NCBI GenBank assembly: GCA_023412005.1
Contig: JAEYOE010000003.1
Coordinates: 62,001-126,000 of the forward strand
Origin: Bacillota bacterium
GTDB lineage: Bacteria > Bacillota > Clostridia > Christensenellales > SZUA-584
Reading direction: 5' to 3'
Length of the DNA stretch: 64,000 nt
Translations under genes and position numbers: made by a program
The notes under the pieces: model-generated
Database searches by the model: none
What the model saw: only the letters and a program-made list of their open reading frames with translations
Told to the model about the DNA's origin: nothing
Shown here: piece after piece, positions 35,683 to 44,221 of the stretch
Numbering within the stretch: the first letter of the stretch is position 1
Layout of the letters: each line of letters opens with the position of its first letter

Positions 35683-37464
35683 ATGAAACGCAGCGAAATA
35701 GACGACAAGTACAAATGGAATTTAAGCGATATCTACGCATCAAACGACGAGTGGGAGAAAGATTTTGCGAAGCTTCAGGGCCTGCTGCCCACCGTGAAGG
35801 ATTTAAAACAGGGCTTTGCGGACAGCGCAAAAAATCTGTCAACAGCGCTCCAGCGTATCGATGAGCTGTCACTGATGTGCGAGCGGCTATACGTTTACGC
35901 CAAAATGCACCGCGATGAAGACAACGCCGCAACGCTTTATCAAGCCATGACTGACCGTGCGATGTCGCTGTATGTCGCGGTATCGGGTGAAGCGTCGTTC
36001 GTGGCCCCCGCCTTGCTGGCCCAAAGCGAAGAGACACTGGAGGGCTACTTAAAGGAGGAGCCATCACTCGCACCTTACGCGTTTATGATTCGCGACGTGA
36101 TGCGCCAAAAACAGCATGTGCTCAGCGAAGGCGAGGAAAAGCTGCTTTCGATGAGCAGTGATTTTGCCTCGGGTATCCGCGACATATTCACAATGCTCGA
36201 CAATGTCGATTTAAAATTCGGGACTGTGACCACGCCCGAAGGGCCTGTACAGATCACGCATGCCAAGTTTATTGAGCTGATGCAGCACCGAAACCGCAAC
36301 GTCAGAAAAGAAGCTTTTGAAACATATTACAGCGCTTTCAAAGGTATGATCAACACCATCGCCACCACTTACGCCACCAGCGTTAAGAAAGACGTGTATT
36401 ACGCGCGCGTGCGCCAATACGAAAGCGCACTGAGCAAAGCGCTTTTCGGAGACAACGTGCCCGTTTCGCTCTACGACGGCTTGATCGGCGCCATACACGA
36501 CAACCTTGATATCATGTACGATTATATCGACACGCGCCGCAGAATTCTCGGCCTTGATGAGATGGCGATGTACGACGTGTATGTGCCGCTGATTCCGGAC
36601 ACGGGCAAAAAATACAGCTACGAAGATGCGATGGACATGGTTTTGGAGGCGCTCGCACCGATGGGCAACGATTATATCGCGCTGCTAAAGCGCGCCTACC
36701 ACGAAAACTGGATTGACGTTTACGAAAACGAAGGCAAAACGAGCGGCGCTTATTCGTGGGGGGCCTACGGCACACACCCGTATGTGCTGCTCAACCACCG
36801 CAGCGACTTAGACAGCGTGTATACCATTGCGCATGAACTGGGGCACGCGCTGCATTCGTATTATTCCGATGAGAACCAGCCGTTTGCGCTCGCGTCTTAC
36901 ACCATTTTTGTCGCTGAGGTCGCGTCCACGGTGAACGAAGTGCTGTTAACGCTGCATTTACTAAAATCAGGCGACGACGCGCTGAAGAAATACGTGCTCA
37001 ATCATTATCTCGATCAATTCCGCACCACCGTGCTTCGGCAAACAATGTTTGCAGAGTTCGAGCGCATTTCTCATGCGATGTGCGAATCGGGCGAGCCGCT
37101 CACGGGCGAAGCGCTGTCTCAAAAATACGCGGAGCTGAATAAGCTATATTATGGCGAGGGCATTCAAACATGCGACACCATCGCCATTGAATGGGCGCGT
37201 ATACCGCATTTCTACAACGCGTTTTACGTGTATAAATACGCCACAGGCTTCAGCTCAGCCGTCATGATCGCAACGGGTATTTTCGAAGAACGGCCCGGCG
37301 TGCGCGAGGCGTACCTTGAGTTTTTGAAGAGCGGCGGCAGCGATTTTCCGCTCGCGCTGCTCAAAAAGGCGGGTGTCGATTTCGAGGGCGGCGCGCCGGT
37401 TCAGGCAGCGATGGACGTTTTCCGCAAAACGCTCGGCGAGTTTAAAAAAGTGATGAACGTATAA
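35683..37464 (+). CDS. pepF: Oligoendopeptidase F
   Basis: A 593-residue M3B zinc metallopeptidase that cuts short peptides in the cytoplasm. The zinc site IAHELGHALHS is near residue 383, with the third ligand in AEVASTVNE about 25 residues later. SQKYAELNKLYYGEG and RIPHFYNAFYVYKYATGFS near 500-520 are typical of PepF. CGGAGGAAC precedes the ATG. It follows the helicase-loader gene by about 50 bases. Confidence 0.95.
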   Translation: MKRSEIDDKYKWNLSDIYASNDEWEKDFAKLQGLLPTVKDLKQGFADSAKNLSTALQRIDELSLMCERLYVYAKMHRDEDNAATLYQAMTDRAMSLYVAVSGEASFVAPALLAQSEETLEGYLKEEPSLAPYAFMIRDVMRQKQHVLSEGEEKLLSMSSDFASGIRDIFTMLDNVDLKFGTVTTPEGPVQITHAKFIELMQHRNRNVRKEAFETYYSAFKGMINTIATTYATSVKKDVYYARVRQYESALSKALFGDNVPVSLYDGLIGAIHDNLDIMYDYIDTRRRILGLDEMAMYDVYVPLIPDTGKKYSYEDAMDMVLEALAPMGNDYIALLKRAYHENWIDVYENEGKTSGAYSWGAYGTHPYVLLNHRSDLDSVYTIAHELGHALHSYYSDENQPFALASYTIFVAEVASTVNEVLLTLHLLKSGDDALKKYVLNHYLDQFRTTVLRQTMFAEFERISHAMCESGEPLTGEALSQKYAELNKLYYGEGIQTCDTIAIEWARIPHFYNAFYVYKYATGFSSAVMIATGIFEERPGVREAYLEFLKSGGSDFPLALLKKAGVDFEGGAPVQAAMDVFRKTLGEFKKVMNV

Positions 37465-37500
37465 AAAAAGTTTATCATTTCCTTTTTCGCCCGAATACGC

Positions 37501-37506
37501 TATAAT
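37501..37506 (+). promoter_or_regulatory. Probable -10 box of the isomerase/epimerase gene
   Basis: TATAAT stands in an AT-rich spacer 48 bases before the start codon. The matching -35 is weak (TTTCCT at 17 bases). Confidence 0.45.
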
Positions 37507-37553
37507 ACACCTGTGTCTATAGCATTGCTGTTATTTTAAGGAGGCCGTACTGC

Positions 37554-38342
37554 ATGAAGATCAGCTTTTCCACTCTCGGATGCCCCGAATGGTCGTTTTC
37601 AGAAATTGTATCCGTTGCTTCCGATCTTGGTTACAACGGCATCGAAATCAGAGGAATACAAAACGAGCTTTTCGCGCCCTCCATGGAGCCGTTTTCAGCC
37701 AGCCACATTGAAGACACAAAAAAGACGCTTTCGCGCTTATCGCTTGAGATACCGTGCCTCACATCCGCGTGCAACCTGAATGAAGAAGCCGATATTGAAA
37801 AAGCCAAAGCCTACATTGATACCGCAAGTGTGCTCGGCACACCGTATATCCGCGTTCTCGGCGATTTATCCCCCGCGCCGTCTGCCGATGTGAGCCTCAA
37901 AGAGATCACCTCCAACTTAGAAGAAATTGCATCCTACGGAAAAAGCAAAAACGTGATGCCGCTTGTGGAAACCAACGGATTCTTTGCGAAGACCAAATCC
38001 TTGGGAGCCATGCTTAAATCGTTTGGCCATCCGAATGTGGGCATACTTTTTGACATCAATCATCCATACCGTTTCTTCGGCGAAGAGCCTGCTTATACAA
38101 TCGACAACTTAGGGCCGTTCATCAAGCATGTGCATATCAAAGATTCGGTGATGGAAGGCAAAAGCATTCGCTACAAGATGGTGGGAGAAGGCGATCTGCC
38201 TGTCGCAAAAACGATCAAACTTCTTGAAAAAGCGGGTTTTGAAGGATACTATTCGCTCGAATGGGTCAAGCGCTGGGATCTGTCGCTCGAAGAGCCGGGC
38301 ATCGCATTCGCGCAGTACATGGAGTTTATGGAAACACTCTAA
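37554..38342 (+). CDS. Sugar phosphate isomerase/epimerase family protein (TIM barrel)
   Basis: A 262-residue xylose-isomerase-like barrel, a family that includes keto-sugar epimerases and myo-inositol catabolic enzymes. It begins MKISFSTLGCPEWSFSEI. Possible metal ligands are Glu in MPLVETNGFF (about 142), Asp and His in ILFDINHPYRF (about 165), His in IKHVHIKDSV (about 188) and Glu in GYYSLEWVKRW (about 235). AAGGAGGCC precedes the ATG. The exact sugar is not inferable; the next gene is an aldo/keto reductase, so the pair may act on a related substrate. Confidence 0.87.
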   Translation: MKISFSTLGCPEWSFSEIVSVASDLGYNGIEIRGIQNELFAPSMEPFSASHIEDTKKTLSRLSLEIPCLTSACNLNEEADIEKAKAYIDTASVLGTPYIRVLGDLSPAPSADVSLKEITSNLEEIASYGKSKNVMPLVETNGFFAKTKSLGAMLKSFGHPNVGILFDINHPYRFFGEEPAYTIDNLGPFIKHVHIKDSVMEGKSIRYKMVGEGDLPVAKTIKLLEKAGFEGYYSLEWVKRWDLSLEEPGIAFAQYMEFMETL

Positions 38343-38417
38343 ATTGATTAACCGACGGGAGGGAATACACCTCCCGTTTTTTATAGGCTTCTTTATACAC
38401 TTTGAAAGGAACACGCC

Positions 38418-39434
38418 ATGGGGCTAATCACGATCGGAAAAACCGCGCTGCGCGCGGAACAGAACGGCTTCGGCGCGCTGCCGATTCAAAGAATACCGAT
38501 GAAAGACGCGACGTTTCTGCTAAAAAAAGCATACGACGGCGGCATGACGTTTTTTGACACGGCCCGCGCCTACACCGACAGCGAAGAAAAGCTGGCAGCT
38601 GCATTTGCCGGTATGCGGCATGAAGTGATAATTGCCACCAAAACCATGGCCAAAACCACCGAAGCGTTTTGGCACGACATAAACACAAGCCTGAAAACGC
38701 TGAACACCGATTACATCGATATCTATCAGCTGCATAACCCGGATTCTTGCCCAAGGCCCGGCGATGACAGCGGGTTATATGAAGCCCTGCTTGAAGCCAG
38801 GCAGCAAGGGAAGATTCGCTTTATCGGCCTGACCAACCACCGAGTGGATGTGGCCAAGGAAGCTGCGGAATCCGACCTTTATGATACGCTGCAGTTTCCG
38901 CTCAGTTATCTCTCCACCGAGCAGGAAATTGCGCTGGTGCAGCGATGCAAAGAAAGGCAGGTCGGTTTTATCGCGATGAAAGCGCTGTCCGGCGGGCTGA
39001 TCACTCATTCCGCTGCCGCCTGTGCGTGGCTGATGCGCTTTGAAAATGTGATTCCCATTTGGGGCATTCAACGCGAGCGCGAACTGGATGAGTTCTTATC
39101 GTATATCCCACAGCCGCCGGTGCTAACGGATGAATTGACAGCTTACATCGAGAAGGACCGCGCCGAGCTGCAGGGCAACTTCTGCCGTGGCTGCGGGTAC
39201 TGTATGCCGTGTCCTCAAGGTATCGTGATCCATTTATGCGCGAGAGCATCGCTGCTGCTCCGGCGCGCGCCCACGCAGATGATCCTCTCGAAAGACGGGC
39301 AGGCGATGATGAAAAGAATTGAAGACTGCACGGAATGCGGGCAGTGCGCCGCGCAGTGCCCTTATGGGCTGGATACGCCGACGCTGCTCAAGCAGAATTA
39401 TCGCGACTTTCAGGACATTCTGGCGGGCAGATAG
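38418..39434 (+). CDS. Aldo/keto reductase with C-terminal 4Fe-4S ferredoxin domain
   Basis: A 338-residue protein. Residues 1-235 form an aldo/keto reductase barrel with FFDTARAYTDSEEKLA (Asp and Tyr of the catalytic set), an IATKTMAK lysine and YQLHNPDSC. The C-terminal part carries cysteines in CRGCGYCMPCPQG (about 256) and CTECGQCAAQCPYG (about 307), so two [4Fe-4S] clusters are likely. This fusion is common in anaerobic bacteria and suggests ferredoxin-linked reduction. GAAAGGAAC precedes the ATG. Confidence 0.9.
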   Translation: MGLITIGKTALRAEQNGFGALPIQRIPMKDATFLLKKAYDGGMTFFDTARAYTDSEEKLAAAFAGMRHEVIIATKTMAKTTEAFWHDINTSLKTLNTDYIDIYQLHNPDSCPRPGDDSGLYEALLEARQQGKIRFIGLTNHRVDVAKEAAESDLYDTLQFPLSYLSTEQEIALVQRCKERQVGFIAMKALSGGLITHSAAACAWLMRFENVIPIWGIQRERELDEFLSYIPQPPVLTDELTAYIEKDRAELQGNFCRGCGYCMPCPQGIVIHLCARASLLLRRAPTQMILSKDGQAMMKRIEDCTECGQCAAQCPYGLDTPTLLKQNYRDFQDILAGR

Positions 39435-39756
39435 TGTTTTTTTATTGCCTAAGAAATTCGCTCCATCATCCGTTCTATCGCTTGGCGATCAGCGAAGCGA
39501 TGATTGACGAAGTGGTTAAGAAAAGTATTTAAGCTATTCTGCTATGCTTACATAAAATATTGCAACATCTGCTTTCCATTCCACTGATATTGGAGCTTGC
39601 GTTACGCAATGGGCTATAGAGCCATGCCGATGTTGACGGCAGGAAGGGGAAAAACGACAGCCTTTTGCTCTCACCCATTCGGCTGATGCTGACGATATTG
39701 CTTTGCTAAGCAGAGTCAAGCCAACCGATGGCTTGATGTGTGAATGGTGGCATCTC
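39435..39756. other. Intergenic region with no supported gene
   Basis: About 320 bases with only short overlapping frames that lack ribosome sites or recognisable families. No repeat of the dispersed families and no terminator with a clear T run were noticed. Confidence 0.5.
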
Positions 39757-40479
39757 TCACATTGACAGCCGCGCATACAGCCGGCGCGGCATCAGCTTTA
39801 GAATAACGGCGATAATGCGCCACCGCCTCGTCACGTACCCATGCACCTTGCGCCGCCTGATCAACCGGCCGATTTGCTTCGCTGCCTCGTACGGCGAGGC
39901 TACCCAAAAAAGCCCATCGCCCTGCGCCATCGGTGTATCCACAAACCCCGGTTTAATGTCCGTTACGATGATCTCTTTGCCTGACTGCCTCGCTTTCATA
40001 CGAAGTCCTTCCAGATAGTTGGATACATACGCCTTGCTCGCGTTATACGCGGGGCACACACCACTGCCGCGCAGCGCGGCGACGGACGATATACCCACCA
40101 GATGGCCTGACCCCTGCGCAATAAATTGATTCATCAGCGTATCAGCAAGGCATGTAAATCCGTAAACATTGACATCGATGGTCTGCCGTTCAAGCTCCCA
40201 CTTGAGCTCGTGATTAAGAAAACCTGTACCGGCGCAGATGACAGCCAAGTCCACCCCGCCCATGTCTGCAATCAGTCGGTCAAGATGATCGCGTGCTTCC
40301 TCAGGCCTTGAAACATCCATGCCCGCGATATGCGTTTCTTTTCCGATTTCGGCAGCCAGCGCCTCCAGTAACTCTGTCCTTCTGGAAGCCAGTCCAATCA
40401 CGTCGCAGTCTTCCGCCAGAACTTTCGCAAGCGCCGCGCCTATTCCGCTGCTCGCGCCGATTATGAGTGCCTTCTTCAA
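39757..40479 (-). CDS. Short-chain dehydrogenase/reductase (SDR)
   Basis: A 240-residue classical SDR. The nucleotide site is KKALIIGASSGIGAALAK at the N-terminus, ICAGTG marks the NAG region, and the catalytic Ser-Tyr-Lys set lies in GISSVAAL and YNASKAYV (about 150). The start is TTG at 40479, chosen because AAGGAG lies seven bases upstream. An ATG 24 codons further up has no such site and would add an atypical extension. The substrate is unknown. The C-terminal RRRKVHGYVTRRW tail is basic and hydrophobic and may touch the membrane. Confidence 0.88.
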   Translation of the reverse strand: MKKALIIGASSGIGAALAKVLAEDCDVIGLASRRTELLEALAAEIGKETHIAGMDVSRPEEARDHLDRLIADMGGVDLAVICAGTGFLNHELKWELERQTIDVNVYGFTCLADTLMNQFIAQGSGHLVGISSVAALRGSGVCPAYNASKAYVSNYLEGLRMKARQSGKEIIVTDIKPGFVDTPMAQGDGLFWVASPYEAAKQIGRLIRRRKVHGYVTRRWRIIAVILKLMPRRLYARLSM

Positions 40480-40889
40480 TGCCTGACTCCTTAAGAAACC
40501 ATTATTTATCTTATCTTCGATAGTTATGCACAGTTTTCCTGCCGCATTCACATGAGCACCTTTCTCGTTAGTGCATATTTGCTGCTGATTGAATCATTGA
40601 CATATAGAATCCTATAGACTGTTTTGTTAATGACCGCTGTTTTGTTAGCTATTGCCGACTGGCGGTTGATGAGGTACATATCACTTTCGCGTTCCATCTC
40701 ATTGCTTTGAAAAGCAACAAGTTCAGTTATACAGTCCGCTGCGCAGTGGACAACATGACATATTCAGGGTTTAGCATGATACCGATAGATAGGTTCTCGT
40801 TATACTCTTTCATTGATGATCATAACTGTTGCCAACACACAGCTTAAAGTGGCAACCCGATATGGCTTACCGCCTCATAAGCTGCATAC
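40480..40889. other. Intergenic region, no gene seen
   Basis: About 410 bases between the divergent SDR start side and the jag terminator. It is moderately AT-rich. A short piece at 40737-40760 (CCGCTGCGCAGTGGACAAC, then ATGACAT) resembles part of the GTCAT-type dispersed repeat. No credible frame was found. Confidence 0.5.
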
Positions 40890-40913
40890 AAAAAAGGAGC
40901 GTTTCCGCTCCTT
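40890..40913 (-). terminator. Terminator of the rpmH-jag operon
   Basis: On the minus strand AAGGAGCG-GAAA-CGCTCCTT is followed by T residues, directly after the jag stop. Confidence 0.9.
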
Positions 40914-40921
40914 ATCGTTAC

Positions 40922-41830
40922 TTATTCGCCTTGCGCCTGCTTCTCGTCTTCCGATCCCTTCAGCGCCACAACCACGCTTCTGAACGGGTCTTCTCCCTCG
41001 CTGTAGGTAAAAACGTTATCGTAATCCTGCAAGGTTGAATGCAATATGCGTCTTTCATACGGGTTCATCGGCTCCAGCACCACGCGCTTGCCCGTTTTCT
41101 GTACTCTGTCCGCCAGCCTTGCCGCCAGCCGCCTCAGCGTGTCTTCACGCTTCTTGCGGTAGTCCTCGGTGTCGAGCATCACTTTTGTGTAATCCTCTTT
41201 ACCGTTGTTAAGCACAAGGCTTGTTAAATACTGCAGCGCATCCAGCGTTTCGCCGCGGCGTCCGATCAGCATGCCCATGCCGCGGCCGGACATATCAATT
41301 TTCATCATGCCGTCTTCTAAAGACGATTTCAAGCGCACGTTGATGCCCATCTTGGCGAACACACCAAGCAGAAACTTTTCAGCTTCGTTTTCGGGCTCCT
41401 GCGGCACAAAATTCGGGTCTGCCGCATAGTCTTCATGACGCTCTCTTCTCTGATAGTCGCTGCGGTCACGGCGTGAGCCGTTGTCACGGCGCGGGCCGTT
41501 GTCGCGGCGCGGGCTGCTATCGCGTCTGTCTCTAGAGTAGGAGCCTTCGCTGCGGTCGCGGCGCGGCCCGTTGTCTTTTCGCTCATATTGCTCGCGAGGA
41601 CGGGAATGCTCTACGTTTCTCTGTTCTTTAACTTCCTCGTGCTGCCTGTTTATCGCCGCTTTGATATCATCTTCCGTCTTTTTAGTAAGCCGTACCTTGG
41701 CGCTTTTAAATAGGCTGCCGCCCCCATCGAGTATTTCTATGTTGACTTCGTCTATGGACAAATCCATTTTGATGAGACCGCTGAATACGGCTTCATCAAC
41801 CGTTTTGCCCTTGCTTTCTATCATGTCCAT
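40922..41830 (-). CDS. jag: RNA-binding protein Jag/KhpB (SpoIIIJ-associated)
   Basis: A 302-residue protein with the three Jag parts: a Jag_N domain (MIESKGKTVDEAVFSGL at the start), a KH domain (GRGMGMLIGRRGETLDALQ near 210) and an R3H domain (MNPYERRILHSTLQD near 265). Between Jag_N and KH lies a long low-complexity linker (about residues 70-145) rich in Arg, Asp and Gly with RRDNGPRRDNGSRRD-like repeats. KhpB proteins bind RNA and influence cell elongation and division. AGGAGG seven bases before ATG 41830 sets the start; a TTG one codon upstream is less likely. The ATG overlaps the yidC stop. Confidence 0.94.
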   Translation of the reverse strand: MDMIESKGKTVDEAVFSGLIKMDLSIDEVNIEILDGGGSLFKSAKVRLTKKTEDDIKAAINRQHEEVKEQRNVEHSRPREQYERKDNGPRRDRSEGSYSRDRRDSSPRRDNGPRRDNGSRRDRSDYQRRERHEDYAADPNFVPQEPENEAEKFLLGVFAKMGINVRLKSSLEDGMMKIDMSGRGMGMLIGRRGETLDALQYLTSLVLNNGKEDYTKVMLDTEDYRKKREDTLRRLAARLADRVQKTGKRVVLEPMNPYERRILHSTLQDYDNVFTYSEGEDPFRSVVVALKGSEDEKQAQGE

Positions 41831-42777
41831 CAAGTTGCCTCCTGAGTGATAACAGGCTTTTGCTTTTCATCGCGCCGCTTGTAATACCAGTTAACAATCA
41901 GAGACTGAACCAGCGCATAGAGGTTGGCGAACAGCCAGTAGATTGAGAACGCGGTATTGGCGGTTGCACAAATCCATACCGAAAACAGCGGGAAGAACCA
42001 CAGCATGAATTTGCTGTTGCCCGCCTGAGGCGTTTGCCCCATCGTAAGCTTTTGCTGAACAAACAAAGACACACCCGCAAGCAGCGGCAGTATAAACCAG
42101 CCGTTCGTATAAAGCGGGCCGTTTGCATCAGCCAGATGATTATTCTGTAGAATAGTCGTAGTTAAAGCGTTGTAATCCGTTCCGGCCTGCAGACCGTTAA
42201 CCAAGTCAAAATTCAGCAGACCCGAATGCGCCATCATATGCAATGACTGCGGTGTGATGGTTACGTTGGTTTGTACGAAATTAACGAAGCTGGCCGCTGT
42301 CGGCAAAACCGGCTCAAGCATCGAATCCGGCTGCCAGAAGTTATGTACCCACAACCAGCTCGGCAAATTATATGCCGCCTCACCCAAATGCTGTGCATTC
42401 AGCATCAGGGCAACCGTCTGTTCCGCAGCCAGCACGCGCATCGCGCCGAAAAACGCGAAGAAAATCGGCATTGTAATCAGCATCGGCAAGCATCCGGCAA
42501 GCGGCCTGACACCTTCCTTTTTAAAGAGCTCTTGTTGTTTTTTTTGCAGCTGCTGCGGATTGTTGGCATAGCGCTTCTTCATCGAATCGATCATCGGCTG
42601 AATCTGAGCCATTTTACGCGCGCTTTTTTTCTGCCTTAAATCAAGCGGTAAAATGAGCAGCCTGACCAATATTGTAACAATAATAATGGCGACAGAATAC
42701 TCCTGCACCATGCTGTAAACCCATTTGAGCACCAGCACAAAAAAGTCGGAGATAAAGTTATTATTTAAAAAATCCAA
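41830..42777 (-). CDS. yidC: Membrane protein insertase YidC/SpoIIIJ
   Basis: A 315-residue YidC/Oxa1-family insertase. The first hydrophobic stretch is LVLKWVYSMVQEYSVAIIIV, with the functional Arg in TILVRLLILPLDLRQKKSA near residue 39. The coiled cytoplasmic loop is MAQIQPMIDSMKKRY. Later spans include GCLPMLITMPIFFAFFGAM and a C-terminal pair near 225-295. The lipobox typical of many Firmicute homologues is not evident. The start is TTG at 42777 with GGAGG nine bases upstream. It stands between yidD and jag in the usual order. Confidence 0.94.
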   Translation of the reverse strand: MDFLNNNFISDFFVLVLKWVYSMVQEYSVAIIIVTILVRLLILPLDLRQKKSARKMAQIQPMIDSMKKRYANNPQQLQKKQQELFKKEGVRPLAGCLPMLITMPIFFAFFGAMRVLAAEQTVALMLNAQHLGEAAYNLPSWLWVHNFWQPDSMLEPVLPTAASFVNFVQTNVTITPQSLHMMAHSGLLNFDLVNGLQAGTDYNALTTTILQNNHLADANGPLYTNGWFILPLLAGVSLFVQQKLTMGQTPQAGNSKFMLWFFPLFSVWICATANTAFSIYWLFANLYALVQSLIVNWYYKRRDEKQKPVITQEAT

Positions 42778-42808
42778 TCGATAGGTCCTCCATTATCATT
42801 TAAAACGC

Positions 42809-43018
42809 TTAAGGAACGGGGTCGTATCCGCCCTTTCCAAATGGATTGCACCGCAGTACGCGCCATATGCTAAGCCCCAAACCTTTGAGTGCCCCATGCT
42901 TTTTAATCGCTTCCACTGCGTAATCTGAGCAAGTGGGTGTAAATCGGCAAGACCGCCGCGTGTATGGCGATATGGCAGCTTTATAAAACCATATTATACC
43001 AAGTAATACGCGTTTCAT
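42809..43018 (-). CDS. yidD: Membrane protein insertion efficiency factor YidD
   Basis: A 69-residue YidD protein with the family signature FYKAAISPYTRRSCRFTPTC and CSDYAVEAIKKHGALKG, ending RCNPFGKGGYDPVP. It assists YidC-dependent insertion at the inner membrane. Its start overlaps the rnpA stop by four bases, as in many Firmicutes. Confidence 0.96.
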   Translation of the reverse strand: MKRVLLGIIWFYKAAISPYTRRSCRFTPTCSDYAVEAIKKHGALKGLGLSIWRVLRCNPFGKGGYDPVP

Positions 43019-43353
43019 TCTTTAAATTGCCCCGCTCTTTTGAGCAGCTTGCACATTGAAAAAAGTATTTCCTGATACGTCATATCCCGAATTTCTATTC
43101 GCGGCGTAAAAATGAGCAGACAGCTCGGATTGACATTGTCAAGCACCGAGAAAAAAGCCTCTTTCATCCTGCGCTTAATCCGGTTTCTCACCACACTGTT
43201 TCCAAGCTTTTTGGAAACGGAAAAACCGATTTTCAGATGCGGCGTTTTGGTGGGCACATACACGAGCACCATGGCCTTATCAGAAACGGACTTGCCCCTT
43301 CTGTAAACATATCTGAATTCTTTGTTGCGCCTTAGCGAATATTCACGCCTCAA
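43015..43353 (-). CDS. rnpA: Ribonuclease P protein component
   Basis: RnpA is the protein subunit of RNase P, which matures tRNA 5' ends. This 112-residue protein shows the family core KIGFSVSKKLGNSVVRNRIK with the RNR motif at about 56-58 and RRMKEAFF after it. The start codon is TTG at 43353, with GGAAGG six bases upstream and the usual N-terminal LRRNKEFRYVYRRGKS. It follows rpmH. Confidence 0.96.
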   Translation of the reverse strand: MRREYSLRRNKEFRYVYRRGKSVSDKAMVLVYVPTKTPHLKIGFSVSKKLGNSVVRNRIKRRMKEAFFSVLDNVNPSCLLIFTPRIEIRDMTYQEILFSMCKLLKRAGQFKE

Positions 43354-43426
43354 CTGTACCTTCCATTCGTGCAGCTATATCTTTTGTACCGAAAAAAATT
43401 GCCGAAACATGCTCGGCATCCGGCAA

Positions 43427-43561
43427 TTATGCGGTCAGTTCTTTTCTGCCCTTCGCGCGTCTGCGCTTCAAAACGTTTCTTCCGGCCTTTGTCAGCATTC
43501 TTTTTCTGAATCCGTGTTCCTTTTTGCGCTGCCTCTTCTTGGGCTGTAAAGTCATTTTCAT
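43427..43561 (-). CDS. rpmH: 50S ribosomal protein L34
   Basis: A 44-residue, very basic ribosomal protein. The frame reads MKMTLQPKKRQRKKEHGFRK, then an RMLTKAGRNVLKRRRAKGRK segment typical of L34, ending ELTA. The ATG at 43561 lies 13 bases after an AAGGAG site; an in-frame ATG two codons on is an alternative. It is the first gene of the rpmH-rnpA-yidD-yidC-jag unit, downstream of a near-consensus promoter. Confidence 0.97.
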   Translation of the reverse strand: MKMTLQPKKRQRKKEHGFRKRMLTKAGRNVLKRRRAKGRKELTA

Positions 43562-43627
43562 GGGAATTAAATCTCTCCTTCATATTATGAGCCGATTAAG
43601 GCCAAATCTCTATAGCAAGACGGATAT

Positions 43628-43656
43628 ATTATATTGAAGTCGTCTGATAATGTCAA
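43628..43656 (-). promoter_or_regulatory. Near-consensus promoter of the rpmH operon
   Basis: On the minus strand TTGACA (43651-43656), a 17-base spacer and TATAAT (43628-43633) are perfect sigma-A boxes. The start site would be about 60 bases before rpmH. Confidence 0.92.
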
Positions 43657-43837
43657 CAACAATGATATCATGCAATATAATCCACTGCTGCTTATGCATG
43701 CACCACTATATACTGCGTTCGGCCGATAATGTAGTGCCAAGATAAGCATCGAGCAACCTAAAGAGCGCAATTATTTACTATATTTCTCATCTTCTCTTTT
43801 AATACAATACCGACAATATGAAGGAGGATATATAAAC

Positions 43838-44221
43838 ATGGATCTTTTTAAAAGCTTTGAATTCGGAAAACTTTCTTTGAGCCACGAACAAATCAACTTT
43901 GCCTCGGTGCCGTGGACAAAACACCCCGCTTTCGAAGGCGTGGAATTAAAACACATTGTAACTGCCCAGCGTACAGGCGGCGTGTTCAGCTATCACCTCG
44001 TACGCGTTGCTCCCTTCAAAACAATCGGGAGACACGTTCACGACACACAGCTGGAAACCCATGAGGTTATTGACGGTGACGGTCTATGTATTCAAAACGA
44101 AAAAGAGTTGGTTTATGAAAAAGGCGTGATATCCATTATACTCTCAGGCCAACAGCATGAGGTGCAAGCCGGTGAGAATGGCCTTTGTCTGTTTGCTAAA
44201 TTTATTCCCGCTCTTTGCTGA
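43838..44221 (+). CDS. Cupin-domain protein
   Basis: A 127-residue single-domain cupin. The metal-binding motif 1 is HVHDTQLETHEVIDGDG (about residue 67) and motif 2 includes ILSGQQHEVQAGENG (about 100). Such proteins may bind small ligands or metals; no enzyme activity can be assigned. GAAGGAGGAT precedes the ATG. Its 3' end overlaps the convergent AraC-type gene by 20 bases. The two may form a ligand-response pair, but convergent orientation makes this only a guess. Confidence 0.82.
   Translation: MDLFKSFEFGKLSLSHEQINFASVPWTKHPAFEGVELKHIVTAQRTGGVFSYHLVRVAPFKTIGRHVHDTQLETHEVIDGDGLCIQNEKELVYEKGVISIILSGQQHEVQAGENGLCLFAKFIPALC

Noticed and set aside
43562..43837. Replication origin beside rpmH
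   Set aside because: No DnaA boxes or AT-rich repeat array, and no dnaA gene nearby.
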